NCBI RefSeq assembly: GCF_003255815.1
Contig: NC_037669.1
Location: 53,477,801 to 53,541,800 of the forward strand
DNA length: 64,000 nt
Source: Theropithecus gelada
Taxonomy: Eukaryota; Chordata; Mammalia; Primates; Cercopithecidae
Direction: 5' to 3'
This document shows positions 24,941 to 36,217 of this stretch, one piece after another. Position numbers and translations under genes: made by a program. Numbering within the stretch: position 1 is the first letter of the stretch; each line of letters starts with the position of its first letter. A model generated the notes under the pieces. It had not been told where the DNA came from and made no database searches. It saw only the letters and a list, made by a program, of their open reading frames with translations.

Positions 24941-25110
24941 ACCCTCGCTCGCCGCTGCTCACTTACCGCCGCTCAACTTCCGGCAACCACAGCTTTCTCT
25001 GAGGCGCGCGCCCCGATGACGCAACGCGGCCCTGCCCGCGCCTGCCACCAGGAAGCGGCGCGCGTGCGCAGAGGACCAGAGGCAAGCCGGAGAAATGCGC
25101 CCCTAGCACC
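24940..25110 (-). promoter_or_regulatory. ATG7: ATG7 CpG-island promoter
   Basis: This is a CpG-dense block in an otherwise CpG-poor region, covering noncoding exon 1 and the sequence upstream of it. Recognisable sites are an ETS/GABP site (minus-strand GCCGGAAGT, near 24976-24985), a CRE/ATF-C/EBP-like TGACGCAA at 25017-25024, and a full NRF1 palindrome (GCGCGTGCGCA, plus strand) at 25060-25070. No TATA box is evident, as expected for a broadly expressed gene. Site functions are inferred from consensus alone. Confidence 0.85.
24967..25040 (-). other. ATG7: ATG7 noncoding exon 1 (upstream limit uncertain)
   Basis: The 3' edge is defined by a strong donor: GAGCGGCG|GTAAGT, with GT at 24966-24965. 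Spliced to exon 2, this gives GAGCGGCGGCAAGAAATAATGG, placing the start codon just downstream. The transcription start cannot be read from sequence; the 25040 limit is a guess inside the CpG block. Confidence 0.75.
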
Positions 25111-26395
25111 AGGCTAAGTGGGAGGAACTTGAGCCGTGGGGAGGGCGGGGCATCAGGGGGAGGCGATGGAAAGTGTCTCCCTCACCAGGTGTCGGAACGT
25201 CTACATTCCCTTCGGGCTTTTAAGAAAGTGCCCCACGTTCTCTCTTTTGATTTCAGAGGATAACAGGAATGCTCACCATGGCCATTCTCCGGGAGAGGCG
25301 ACATCAAACGCAACACAGGGGCCATGAGGGTGGCAGGTGTGGAGAGCCAGGAGATGAGAATTTTAGTAGGAAAAGGCCGGTGAACGTCGACAGTGACCAA
25401 CTTGCCTTTTCTAAACCAGCCATCATATTCATAGCTCCTCACTGTAAGTGAGATGAAGTTATTCCCTCTCAATACTTGTTGGTTAGATACTATGCGCGTG
25501 CGAAGCACTGGACAGGTGTTAAAGATACAGCAGTGATTATGACAAGTTTCTCTATCTGGCCTGTAAGGCCTTTCACAAGTTAACTTTGATATACCACTCT
25601 AGACTCATAAGAACGATGACTGCTGTTAATTTACTAGCCACCATATGTTCAGGGTTTTACGTCTCTAATCCTCACAAGAGTCCTGAAAGGTATCGTCAAG
25701 TTACATATGAAAGAACAGAATCTAAGAAAAGTTAGGTGGCTTGCTGAAAGTTAAAGGGCTTTTGGGCCAGGAACATAATCTGAAGTCTGTTTGATTCTGG
25801 CAAATAAGAAAACAAATCCAGACTAATAAGGATACTTATTAGAAAGGATTACTGCAAGAAATGGGAGAGGTAGGAGAGAAGGAACTGTGCAATAGCAGAG
25901 GGAGACTATTGCAACAGAGAGATCACTCTAACCAAAAAATCCTCAGATGTTTCAATAGTTAGGAAAAAAGAGGGTTCCCCCACCCCCAACACTCCCCAAA
26001 GGCAGGTAAACAACGCTAGAAACAACCGAATATGGAAAGTGGGATGAAGAGGTGGCTTGATCAGATATTAGATCAGAGAATGTTTTATCTTGAGACCAAC
26101 CTATTCTCAGGAGGGGTTGTGTGCTAGCTCAAGCTGAGAGTGGGTTAAAGTAAGGAGCCTGGGGAAAGGAAAGAAGCTTAACCCAAGTTTGGTTCATAAG
26201 CATTTTTTCCATCTGGTCAATGGAGACAAGCAGTTCTGTAATCATTTATGAGGCAAAGAATGGGAATTCAGAAGGACTGTGTTTGACCTTGCCACAGTAA
26301 ACAAGGGAGGCAACCATGAGTCATTTAAGTGACATGAGAATGGTATTTCTTTGTAGTGAACACTTTCTGAAGCACAAAAAGGTTAAGAAAGATTT
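25111..26395. other. Intergenic sequence between HRH1 and ATG7
   Basis: This is the sequence immediately upstream of ATG7. No exon or Alu was seen. A 108-codon minus-strand frame (25508-25182) has no recognisable domain. Confidence 0.45.
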
Positions 26396-26400
26396 CTTTT

Positions 26401-26703
26401 TTTCTTTTTTTTTTTTTTTTTGTGACAGGGTCTCCCTCTGTCACCCAGGATGGAGTACAGTGGAGTGATCATAGCTCACTGCAGACTCAACCTCCTGAGC
26501 TCAAGGGATCCTCCCACCTCAGCCTCCTGAGTAGCTGGGACTACAGGTGCAAGCCATCATGCCAGGCTAATTTTTTCATTTTTTGTAGAGACTGGGGTCT
26601 TGCTATGTTGCCAAGGCTGGTCTTGAACTCCTGGACTCAAGTTATCCTCCCACCTCCACCTCCCAAAGTGCTGGGATCACAAGTGTGAGCCCCCTTGCCC
26701 AGC
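26401..26703 (-). mobile_element. Alu SINE (AluJ-like), full length
   Basis: A T-rich tail, both arms in reverse orientation and an end at 'ccccttgcccagc' identify it. It is flanked by AAGAAAGATTTCTTTT and AAGAAGGATTTCTTTT. Confidence 0.93.
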
Positions 26704-26714
26704 AAGAAGGATTT

Positions 26715-26818
26715 CTTTTTTCTTTTTCTTTTTTTTTTTTTTTTTTTTTTTTGAGATGGAGTTTCACTCTTGTTGCCCAAACCGGAGTGCAATGGTGCAA
26801 TCTCGGCTCCCTGCAACC
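26715..26818 (-). mobile_element. Alu SINE fragment (right arm only)
   Basis: A poly-T run followed by reverse right-arm sequence stops at 'ggctccctgcaacc'. Confidence 0.88.
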
Positions 26819-27305
26819 AAACAGTAGGGATGTCACCTCCTATATGAAGGCATACCTCATATGCACCACCTCTAGGCTTTACTCTATTGAGCATATATGA
26901 GCCTAAGTTAAAGTTAGTTCTTTATAAGTTTGACTCCACTGCTGGGTTTTGTGATTTTATAGTGAACACCTTTTAGAGCTTCTGCCCAACTCACAGTAAT
27001 CCTTGCTTCTCTGGGAACTGCTGATTCTCCAGCTATGTTTGTACCACCTGTGCCATCCCAGCCTCTACCCCCTCCAGAGTTGACTGAAGTAAAGCGGACA
27101 CAGGACGATTCTTTATCCTGAGTTTGGGACTTTTGAACTGATGTTCATAGAGTGGGAATAGGATTAGTTTATGTAGATCATTGGCAGTATCCTAGAGAGG
27201 GAGTTTCCTTGAATTCTTAGCTTGAGATTCCTATGGCTGACTTGACTCAAGCCCTCCTCAAAGCAAAGTCATCCAAAGCATCACTAGATTCCACAAAGCA
27301 TGCCA
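26819..27305. other. Intergenic sequence, nothing assigned
   Basis: No gene or recognisable repeat was seen between the Alu fragment and the MST-type LTR. Confidence 0.4.
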
Positions 27306-27674
27306 TGCTATGTGGCTTGAACATTTGTCCCCTCCAAAACTCATGTTAAAATTTAATTGCCATTGTGATCATATTGGGAGGTGGGATCTTTAAGAGGTGT
27401 TTAGGTCATGGGTTTCCACCCTCATGAATGCACTAATGCGGTTATCATGGGAATGAGTTCCTTATTACAGGAGCGGGATTGCTCCTTTTTGGTCTCTCTT
27501 GCCCTCTCTTTGCTCTTTCATCATGTCATGATGCATCAGGAAGGTCCTTACCAGATGCCAGCACCTTGATATTACACTTCCCAGCCTCCAGAATTGTGAG
27601 CCAATAAATTTCTGTTCATTATAAATTACCCAGTCTGTGATATTCTGTTATGGGAGCACAAAACAGACTAAGAC
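27306..27674 (+). mobile_element. MST-type LTR (ERVL-MaLR)
   Basis: It has the familiar MaLR LTR text in order: 'cccctccaaaactcatgtt', 'gggaggtgggatctttaag', 'agccaataaatttctgttc', 'ttacccagtctgtgatattc' and the end 'gactaagaca'. About 370 bp and no internal region follows, so it is a solo LTR. Confidence 0.9.
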
Positions 27675-28250
27675 ACTCTAGTAACTATTCACAAAGTTGA
27701 TTTCTGTCACTTGCAAACCTGAAGTAGCTCCACAGGGTTGAAATCATGTCTTTCTGTCTCAGGTCAGACATTGTCTCCTAACGGCCTAAGAAGTGCTGGA
27801 AAAATATTTGTTAATTAACAGATAAGGTCTGGGAATCCAAAATAGATATGGGGACCAGAGCTAATGATTGCTCAGATGACAAATGAGGCTTCCTTGTTAG
27901 CAGGAAGATAGGGTGAGGCTAAGGAAGAAGACCTGCCTCTACTGCCTGGAATGGGGTAGGCAGACCACTGGGGCTCCAAGACCATGGAGCATTAAGAAGG
28001 ATGCAGACCCAGGAGCCTTAAAAAGGCAGAGAATGTTCTCAGACACAGCAGGGTCACGAGGCCCTGTGACACTTATTCACAGCTACAGTGATTCAGGTCA
28101 ATCCACCTTCATCATTTGTCTTGCATCTCAGTTGAGGAGAGTACATGCTCCCCACAATGAGAACTATATGTCACATCAAGCTAGGCTTTGAAAGCCTGAC
28201 AAATTGTGGAATGATAGATATTGGCAAATAAGATCTTTAACAGCATGTTT
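27675..28250. other. Intergenic sequence, nothing assigned
   Basis: No gene was seen. A 92-codon plus-strand frame at 27913-28191 shows no family resemblance. Confidence 0.4.
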
Positions 28251-28251
28251 A

Positions 28252-28590
28252 CTTTATTTATTTTATTTTATTTTATTTTATTTTATTTTATTTTATTTTA
28301 TTTTATTTTATTCAGAGGCTCTCTTTGTCACCCAGGCTGGAGTGCAGTGGCCCAATCTTGGCTCACTGCAGCCTCAACTTTCTGGGCTCAAGTGATCCTC
28401 CTGCCTCAGCCCCCCAAGTAGTTGGGACTGCAGGTTTGCATCACAGGACCTGGCTAATTTTTGTATTTTTAGTAGAGACAGGGTTTCACCATGGTGCCCA
28501 GGCTTGTCTCGAACTCCTGGACTCCAGCCATCTGCCTGCATCAGCCTCCCGGTGTGCTGGGATTACAGGCATGAGCCACCATCCCTGGCC
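28252..28590 (-). mobile_element. Alu SINE with (TTTTA)n tail
   Basis: The tail has expanded to a TTTTA microsatellite (about 28252-28312), followed by both arms in reverse. Flanks AACAGCATGT and AATAGCATGT. Confidence 0.94.
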
Positions 28591-29003
28591 AATAGCATGT
28601 CTCTATGGCACTTAGGGTGCATAAACAGCCAGGAGCATCCCAGCATCTTTTTCATGCTGAGTTAAGACTATTAAATCCACCTCCTGGAAGTCCATGCAGT
28701 GCCCATCTTCAAAAGAGGTCAGAAATTGTCCACAAATCAAGTAGCCAAATGACCAATTTATTAAATGGACAATTTGCAAGCTCATAGATTTTCTGAATGA
28801 ACACTTTGCTAACATTACCAATGTATAAGGTTTATAGCAATTTCTATTGAAGGGAAGGGCTTCACAAACTTTTAAAGATTGATGTGATACTGTGATTGAC
28901 AGGTTTACATTTTATTTTCAGAGGAGCATTTTAAGGAATTTTCTATTTATCAAAATATAAGGGTGGTTTATTCTGCCTTTGAATATATTTAACATATGAA
29001 TAC

Positions 29004-29289
29004 GCCGGGCGCGGTGGCTCACGCCTGTAATCCCAGCACTTTGGGAGGCCGAGACGGGCGGATCACAGGGTCAGGAGATCGAGACCATCCTGGCTAACAC
29101 GGTGAAACCCCGTCTCTACTAAAAGCACAAAAAACTAGCCGGGCGAGGTGGCGGGCGCCTGTAGTCCCAGCTACTCGGGAGGCTGAGGCAGGAGAATGGC
29201 GTAAACCCAGGAGGCGGAGCTTGCAGTGAGCTGAGATCCGGCCACTGCACTCCAGCCTGGGTGACAGAGCAAAGACTCCGTCTCAAAAA

Positions 29290-29336
<47 letters not shown>

Positions 29337-29337
29337 A
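29004..29337 (+). mobile_element. Young AluY, Old World monkey type, with (AAAT)n tail
   Basis: It is near-consensus with the GAGATCCGGCCACTGC signature, a tail turned into an AAAT microsatellite (about 29286-29335), and perfect duplications AACATATGAATAC on both sides. Confidence 0.94.
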
Positions 29338-29508
29338 AACATATGAATACATTAATGAAGAATATGTTCCTGAATGTGGATTTTTCTTGATTGTATTAAT
29401 ATTATGCCATTCAGTTTACTTTCTTTTCATTCCCTTTCTCTGCTTCTCTTCTATCTCCCCATGTCTCAGTTTCTCCCTCTGCCTCCTCCTCATATCTTCA
29501 TCCCTCTG

Positions 29509-29676
29509 TCTTTTTTTTCCCCCCCTTAGAAACAGATTCTCGCTCTATTGCCCAGGCTGAAATGCAGTGGTGTGATCATAGCTCACTGCAGCCTCCAACT
29601 CCCAGGCTCAAGTGATCCTCCCACCTCAGCCTCCCAAAGGGTTGAGATTACCAGCATAGGCCACCATGCCCAGCTC
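29509..29676 (-). mobile_element. Alu SINE fragment
   Basis: This is a single reverse-orientation arm with a degenerate T/C tail, ending 'ccaccatgcccagctcc'. Confidence 0.85.
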
Positions 29677-30420
29677 CTCTCTACCTTAGTCTCCTCCTAC
29701 AATCACTCCCCATCTCTGCCTTTCAGTATCCTCATCTCCTGCACATCCCTTGCCCTCTCTCTCATTTTCACTGTCCCCCACCTTTTCCCCTTAGTCCTTC
29801 CTCTCTGATGCCCTGTCTCACACCCCCATTTCCTCCTATTTTTCCCCTGTCACCCGCAGTCTCTTTATTCCTCCTTTCCTGTCTCTCCCTGCAGTAGCAG
29901 CAAGCTGGAGGCAAAGACAAATTGAACATTCTTCAATGTGCTGCCATGAAAAAAAACAAAATCACTTACTGCAACTTCACAACCATTGTAGGAAAACGTG
30001 ATTAGAAACCTCATCCAATATGAATTGTATTAAATTTTGTGAATAGTTACAAAGAAGTCAATGTTTGGTAAATTGGTAAATTGGGCAATTGGTCATTTGA
30101 AGAACTGGCTTGAAGTTAATCAGCCTTAAGCCCATGAAAAGAATCCTGAAGGAGTTTCTGGGTCTGCAAGGTTCTTTCTTAATGATCAAGGTCCCTATAA
30201 CAGCCCTCTCTTAGGAGGTGCTTATTTTAGTATTTAGGGCAGAAGGCCTGACTTCATCTGGATTTTGTGCAAGCCATCAGCCACTGATGGGATGGGGCTT
30301 TCTTAGTGGGCTGGGGCTGACATTTCTGTATCATAGTCTGTTGTCTTTTATACATTCAAAAATTAATTTCCATCGTTCAGACAGGAGTAGGAAGAGCAGA
30401 CTGATAAAGTAGAAAGGAAG
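29677..30420. other. Intergenic sequence, pyrimidine-rich start
   Basis: A C/T-rich low-complexity stretch (29680-29890) is followed by AT-rich sequence. No gene was seen. Confidence 0.4.
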
Positions 30421-30424
30421 CACA

Positions 30425-30605
30425 TTCCAAAATCAGACCTTGGAGTAGTTCTTCAATCTCTCTGGGCCTCAGTTTGCCTATTTGTAAAGATGGAAATCTC
30501 CCTCATGAAGTTGTTGTAAAGGCAACATTACATAACGGCAACAATACCATTAGATAACATTAGATAAAACACAAAGCCTGGCACATGGTATGTGCTCAGC
30601 ATGTT
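30425..30605 (+). mobile_element. MIR SINE
   Basis: The text 'tctctgggcctcagtttgcc', 'tttgtaaagatgg' and 'cctggcacatggtatgtgctc' follows MIR order. Confidence 0.82.
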
Positions 30606-30689
30606 TTAAAAATGCATAGGAGTGCCCTCTGTATACCAGACACTATGCAAGCACTAGAGACACTGTATACAATAATTCATAGACCTTTT

Positions 30690-32982
30690 TCCTTAGACTC
30701 TGATAATTTATATTTATTGACCATTTATTGTTCTTGTCAGACTCAAATCCAGGTCTCTTTGACTCAGAGGCAGAGTTCACAATCGGTTCTCTCCACTAGT
30801 TGCCTCGATTGTTCATGATAAAGAATGGACATTTAGCTACTTGTCCATGTGGAGTGCTCTTTTGGAGTGTTCTTTGGTCCTAAGGCACCCTGAGGAGCAG
30901 CTCTGTCATAGGGAGGTCTTCTGAACAATGGTTTCTGACCTGGAAACAGACCAGCTGCAGCTTCTGAAACTGGGATTAAAGTCTCCTAAACTCCCCTAGT
31001 TCTGAACAAGAAGTTTGGGGAGTGCAAAGCAAAGTGAGAATGAAGCTTTTTATAAAAAGTAAATCCTTTTGAAAAGACATTTACAAATGTGATCAGAAAC
31101 CAAAGAGAAACCCCGTATCAAACTTTGTTAACATGTGGTGGTACATTTCAATACATCTTCTTAGTCCAAGAGACTCAGAAAGGTAGAAATAAATAAATCA
31201 CATACAGTATGCTTTTAAACATCATATTTTAGGTAGGTAAAAATATCTCATGTTAACAGATCATGCAAAGAGGAACACAAAATACAAAATATCAGCTTGC
31301 TCCATTTGCTATACATATTATGGTTTAGCATCAAGTTTTAAAACATAAATCACAAGCAGAAGCAGATTGCAACATAAACGCCAAGTAAAACTATATGTTC
31401 CTATGTCTTTGCCAGTTTTTGCTGAACAGGTATGGCCATGAAAGATTACAATGACTTTTTGACAAACGCAACAGAACTCACAGATAAAAATGCACTTGGA
31501 TCCTTCAAAGCCTCACCTTCTGTAGGTGCACAGGAACTCCATGTCAGCTGTTCGCCTACTCAGCATATCATTTTGAGCTGCCACCACTCTTGGGAATACT
31601 GTATATGTGTATGTATGCATACTTAAGAGGGCACATTGTTAAAATACTATATTATGTTTTTTTGAGACAGAGTCTTGCTCTGTTGCCCAGGCTGGAGTGC
31701 AGTGGCATGATCTTGGCTCACTGCAACCTCCACCTCCTGGGTTCAAGCGATTCTCGTGCCTTGGCCTCCTGAGTAACTGGGGCTACAGGCATGCCCCACC
31801 ATGCCCAGATAATTTTTTAGTTTTAGTATAGACAAGGTTTCGCCATATTGGCCAGACTGGTCTTGAACTCCTGGCCTCAAATGATCTGCCCACCTCGGCC
31901 TCCCAACGTGCTGGGATTATAGGCTTGAGCTACGATGCCCAGCCAAGAGGACACATTTTTGCCTTTTGGAGAAAATAAGCTACAATAAGCTGGAACCCCA
32001 GAGGATTTGTATTCTAACTTTCTCACATAACTAGCTATGTGACCTTGGGTACCTCTCTCACCTTGCTGCACCTCAATTTGCTCCTCTGCAAACTAGAGTT
32101 AGAACATTCCCCTCCTGTGGGGTGTTGCTGGACTTAAATGAGACAAACCTAGTACAGCCCTCAAAAAATATGGCATTCTGCCCCCATTCCTTCTTTTAAT
32201 TTTTAATGTGCAACAATTCAAAAATATTTCATTTCTCTTTCTTTTGAGGACGACTTTTGCCACCACTTTTTTAATAGCCAAAGGAAATTTGGGGTTAAAG
32301 ACGATGGGTGTGCAAGCTGCATAATTTTCTATCCACTCTAAACATGTGTGAGTAAGAAATAATAAGGCAGAATTTCCAGGGTGGTTCAGACACTGGTTCT
32401 GGAGAAAGCTGTAAAAGAGGCTCAGAAGAGAAGTTTTCTGAGAAGGGGGCCCCTGTGGAACAGCTGTCATGCCTCTCAAGGTGACCCCTGGAAGGAGACA
32501 GCAACTATTCGCATGGATAAGGTCTCTGCACAGTCATACAGCTCCATTCCAGGAGGGCTCAAGAGTTCTTTTCAATTCTCCAGTGGAACCCTAGCCACGT
32601 GTCCCTTCAGTTGTCAATCATTTGACGCGGAAAGCTTGAATTACAATGACAGTCTGAGGCTCCCATAGTTCCTGAGGAGCAGGAGAGCTCCATCCAGGTC
32701 TGATTCTCTTTTTTTTCCTTTTTGAACCCAGTTACAAGAAACAGGTCTGATTCTCTTGCAAAGGTTCTGCTTCCTCCTCAAAGTTCAATCTCTCTGCTGA
32801 TCACCACCATCTGCTGTTCTTCTGTGGTGCCTAAGAACTTTCCAAACTACCAAGCCCCTAAGACTGTGGTTTGGATTCCAGAAAGCCCAGGTGCCTGCCT
32901 GGCAACACACAGGCCTTCGTCGTCTATTTCCCCTTGTTGGACATCATAAGAATCGTTTTGTTGCATCCCCTCAGAGCCTCCC
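30690..32982 (-). other. HRH1: HRH1 3' untranslated region (probable extent)
   Basis: This lies downstream of the HRH1 stop codon on the minus strand. Two minus-strand AATAAA signals (reverse of TTTATT at 30713-30718 and 30724-30729) make a plausible polyadenylation region about 2.3 kb after the stop. The length fits my memory of a long HRH1 3' untranslated region, but nearer or farther sites are possible. It contains an antisense Alu (31655-31944) and no convincing open frame. Confidence 0.5.
31655..31944 (-). mobile_element. Alu SINE inside the HRH1 3' untranslated region
   Basis: This is a reverse-orientation (on the plus strand) Alu with both arms. Because HRH1 is also read on the minus strand, the Alu is in the sense orientation of the mRNA. 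AAGAGGACACATT after it resembles AAGAGGGCACATT about 20 bases before it. Confidence 0.92.
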
Positions 32983-34446
32983 TTAGGAGCGGATACGCAG
33001 AATTCTCTTGAACGTCTTCTTGAAGTTCTCATTGCACAAGGGGTAGATGAGGGGATTCAGCGTGGAGTTGATATAGCCCAGCCAGATGGTGAACATGTGC
33101 AGATGTTCATTGCAACAGCTCTTGCAGAAGGCAATGACCATGAAGAAGATGAAGTAAGGGATCCAGCAGAGGATGAAGGCTGCCATGATAAAACCCAACT
33201 GTTTGGCGGCCTTCCTTTCGCGGTTCATGTGCAACCCAGATACATACTGTCTTGAATGTGAGCGGAGCCTCTTCCAAGTAAACTTGATGTAATCCAGGCC
33301 TGTGTTAGACCCACTCCTCAATTTGCCTTTGCCTGGTGCTGTCTCTGTGATGGTATCTGAATCTGTTCGAGAGAAAGATTGGCTATCACCTAACATCTGA
33401 TCCTCTGGCATCTCGCTGGCCTCATGTGTGTTCAGGCCCTGCTCATCTGTCTTGAGCTGGCCATGGCTCTGGTTGTCGGCTACACAGTCCCTGCTACTCC
33501 CCTCTGCCGCAGTCTGCATCTGCACAATATCAAGTGGAAAGCAGTGGAGTTTGTCCACTTCTCCATCGTCCTCTTGGCTGAAGACAACTGGGGATTTCAT
33601 CTCCTTGGGGGTTTGGGATGGTGACTTCAAGACAGATCCACCACCAGCATCTTTTGGCTTCCTTTTCAGAACCTCCCAGGGAGACTCCTTCCCTGGTTTC
33701 TTGGTACCCACCTTGGGGTTCTCTGGCCTCAGCTTAATTTCTGAGAAGGAAGGGAGGGATCCATTGATGAGCTCCCGGTGCTGGCAGTGTTGTTGTACGG
33801 CCTTGTAGATCTTGGCATAGAACCAGAGCATGAGCAAGGTGGGCAGGTAGAAGTTGATGATGGCAGTCATGACCTTGAACCAGGTGACATCATAGAAATC
33901 TGTCTCACACTTGTCCTCTCGGCGCACCGAGGTCTGCTGCATGAAGTGATTCCAGCCTAGAATGGGAATAACCCACAGAAAAGAGAGAAACCAGGCCCCC
34001 AAAATGGTGGCTGAGGCTCGAGTCTTGGTACGATACTTAAGGTACCTGAGGGGCTGCTGGACAGAGCGGTAGCGATCAATGCACAGGATGAAGACACTGA
34101 AAATGGACGCTGTGCTGGCCACGTAGTCCATGGAAAGCCAAAAGAGGCAGAGAGGACGGCCCAGTAACCACTTGGACGTGAGCAGGTAGAGGATGTTCAT
34201 AGGCATGACGACAGCACCCACGATCAGGTCCGCCACCGAGAGGCTGACGATGTACAGGTTCCCCACGGTGTGGAGCTTCCGCTCACTCCGTACAGCATAC
34301 AGCACCAGCAGGTTGAGCCCCACTGTGACCAAGGAGATAGTGCTCAGGACCACCACCAGTGGCATCAGCTGGGGGCTGGCCATAGTGGTCTTGTTCCCCT
34401 CACACATCTTGTCTTCTAAGAGGTAGGAGGAATTGGGGAGGGTCAT
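32983..34446 (-). CDS. HRH1: HRH1, histamine H1 receptor, complete intronless coding sequence
   Basis: This encodes a 487-residue class A G protein-coupled receptor, the Gq-coupled histamine H1 receptor of the plasma membrane. The N-terminus has two N-glycosylation sites (NSS at residue 5, NKT at 18). Seven membrane segments are visible. Key residues by family numbering are Asp73 (SVADL), the histamine-binding Asp107 in TM3 (LSMDYVAS), the DRY motif at 124-126, the toggle Trp428 in CWIPYF and the NPLIY motif of TM7. The third intracellular loop is very long (about 200 residues, rich in Ser, Lys and Gln), as is usual for H1. The C-tail is short. I chose the ATG at 34446 because it gives the family's usual 487 residues and the MTLPNSS start; an in-frame ATG two codons upstream (34452) could add MP. 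Length equals the human protein, with scattered substitutions in the N-terminus, third loop and C-tail. The stop TAA is at 32985-32983. Confidence 0.98.
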   Translation of the reverse strand: MTLPNSSYLLEDKMCEGNKTTMASPQLMPLVVVLSTISLVTVGLNLLVLYAVRSERKLHTVGNLYIVSLSVADLIVGAVVMPMNILYLLTSKWLLGRPLCLFWLSMDYVASTASIFSVFILCIDRYRSVQQPLRYLKYRTKTRASATILGAWFLSFLWVIPILGWNHFMQQTSVRREDKCETDFYDVTWFKVMTAIINFYLPTLLMLWFYAKIYKAVQQHCQHRELINGSLPSFSEIKLRPENPKVGTKKPGKESPWEVLKRKPKDAGGGSVLKSPSQTPKEMKSPVVFSQEDDGEVDKLHCFPLDIVQMQTAAEGSSRDCVADNQSHGQLKTDEQGLNTHEASEMPEDQMLGDSQSFSRTDSDTITETAPGKGKLRSGSNTGLDYIKFTWKRLRSHSRQYVSGLHMNRERKAAKQLGFIMAAFILCWIPYFIFFMVIAFCKSCCNEHLHMFTIWLGYINSTLNPLIYPLCNENFKKTFKRILRIRS

Positions 34447-34481
34447 TGGCATAAGAGCAGCCACCAATTATGGCTCACTCC
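34447..34481 (-). other. HRH1: HRH1 5' untranslated part of the coding exon, with splice acceptor
   Basis: Reading the minus strand, a pyrimidine-rich tract ending TTTTCTCCCAG (AG at 34483-34482) precedes GGAGTGAGCC. The coding exon therefore begins at 34481, 35 bases before the start codon. The upstream 5' untranslated exons were not recognised in the window, so the sequence from 34482 upward is treated as HRH1 intron. Confidence 0.85.
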
Positions 34482-34483
34482 CT

Positions 34484-35500
34484 GGGAGAAAAGATAGAAA
34501 AAGTAAGGTCAGAGACTTGGGTGATCAGTGGCCACTTAGCAGCATGATGTTCATCAGACTGGAGTTGTATGCTCTTGGGGGTAATAGACACTGCTGGTTA
34601 CCTACTCAACAGCCATGTCCCCTTTTCCTTATTCATGCATTCATTCCCTCACTCAACAACTATTTATTGAATTCCTGTCACTCTTCTAGGTATTGAGGAT
34701 ATAGCTGTGAACAAAACAGACAAAAATGTTTGCTCTTACAGAATGTGCATTCTAGTGAGAGAGTTGGGCAGAAGCAAGGTAAATAAGGAGTTTGTAGAAA
34801 TCTAATTCTGCACATGTTCTGGGAATGTGGGCTGCATCCTCATGTGTCTAAGCGGAATATGGCAATCTAGTTCCTCTTTACAGTGGCGGATAGAGGAGTG
34901 ACCATGAGATACCACCATGGCCAAAGAGTTGGATGAGGATGTCAAATGGCAGAGGTGGAGTTTTTAGGAACGTTCTTCCTTTCTGACAAATGAGCAAAAC
35001 AAGAAAAATTGTTGTTGCTGCTCACTTGCCTCCTTCTTCCTGACAGGATGTGAGGAAGTGATGTTTGAGGCCATGACAGTCATCTTGGGACCATCGGGAA
35101 TGCCAAGAAAATGCCAACCTAGGGCCTTACTGTCACTAAGCTGCTGAGCCAACTCTGGAATCTTCTTCTCCTAGACTTGTTATTATGGGAAATAATTAAA
35201 TGGGTTTTGTTTTGCTTTGCTTTGCTTTTTTTTCTTTTTGCTTACATCACTGTTGTGGGAGTTCTTACTTGCAGCTAAAACCATCCCTGACTGATACAGA
35301 AGAGGTTCTAAGGGGACACACCAGAGACACATAAAGCATGAAATAAATCTAGCATATCTTTTTGAGGAAAGTTCTCAAGTGAAAAGGGGATTATGTTATT
35401 TGGAAAAGTATATTTGTTGTTTTACTTTTCTATTTGAAAAACAATTTTTTAAAAATTACATAAATCATGCCAAGCAATATGTAACAAGACCCTTGCTAGT
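34484..35500. other. HRH1 intron sequence, unassigned
   Basis: Near 34620-34740 the text 'ctcaacaactatttattgaa' to 'aatgtgcattctagtg' resembles an L2/MIR-type tail. The rest is unassigned. Confidence 0.4.
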
Positions 35501-35501
35501 A

Positions 35502-35794
35502 GGCTGGAAATGGTGGCTTATACCCATAATCCCAGCATTTGGGGAGTCTGAGGTGGGAGGATTGCTTGAGGGCAAGAGTTAAAGGTGGAATGATCACTTG
35601 AGGTCAAGAGTTGCAGCCTGGGCAACACAGTGGAATCCTGTCTTTACAATGAAATTTTTTAAAAATTGGCCCAGCATGATAACACACATTTATAGTCCTA
35701 GCTACTCGGGAGGCTGCAGTGAGCTGTGATCACATCACTGCACTCCAGCTTGGGTGACAGGGCAAGATCCTATATCTGAAAAACAAAAATAAAA
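35502..35794 (+). mobile_element. Alu SINE (AluJ-like, internally rearranged)
   Basis: Both arms are recognisable but diverged, with part of the right arm missing. Flanks ACCCTTGCTAGTA and ACCTTTGCTAGTA. Confidence 0.88.
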
Positions 35795-35910
35795 ACCTTT
35801 GCTAGTAAGGCTCTACTGAAAACGGACTGTATCCTCTGTTATTGGTGATCCCCAAGTCGGGTGGTTGGGTGTGAAATTAAGTATTAAATCTTCTGGAAGG
35901 AGTTTTTAGA

Positions 35911-36217
35911 TTTTTTTTTTTTTTTTTTTTTTGAGACGGAGTCTCACTCTGTCACCCAGGCTGGAGTGCAATGGCACCATCTCGGCTCACTACAATCTCC
36001 AGCTCCCAGATTCAAGTGATTCTCCTGCCTCAGCCTCCCGAGTAGCTGGGATTACAGGAGTGTGCCACCACACCCGGCTATTTTTTCTGTATTTTTTTTA
36101 GAAGACACAGGGTATCACCATGTTGATCAGGCTGGACTTGAACTCCTGACCTCAGGTGATCCACCCACCTTGGACTCCCAAAGTGCTGGGATTACAGGAA
36201 TGAGGCACCACGCCCAG
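35911..36217 (-). mobile_element. Alu SINE, inserted in the tail of the next Alu
   Basis: This is a full-length reverse Alu. It shares one outer target duplication with the following Alu (see 36218), so one inserted into the other's poly-A tail. Confidence 0.93.

Noticed and set aside
28735..30100. Similar short blocks around 'caaatgaccaatt' in opposite orientation at about 28757 and 30090
   Set aside because: The match is only about 15-20 bases with loose flanks; too weak to call a terminal inverted repeat.
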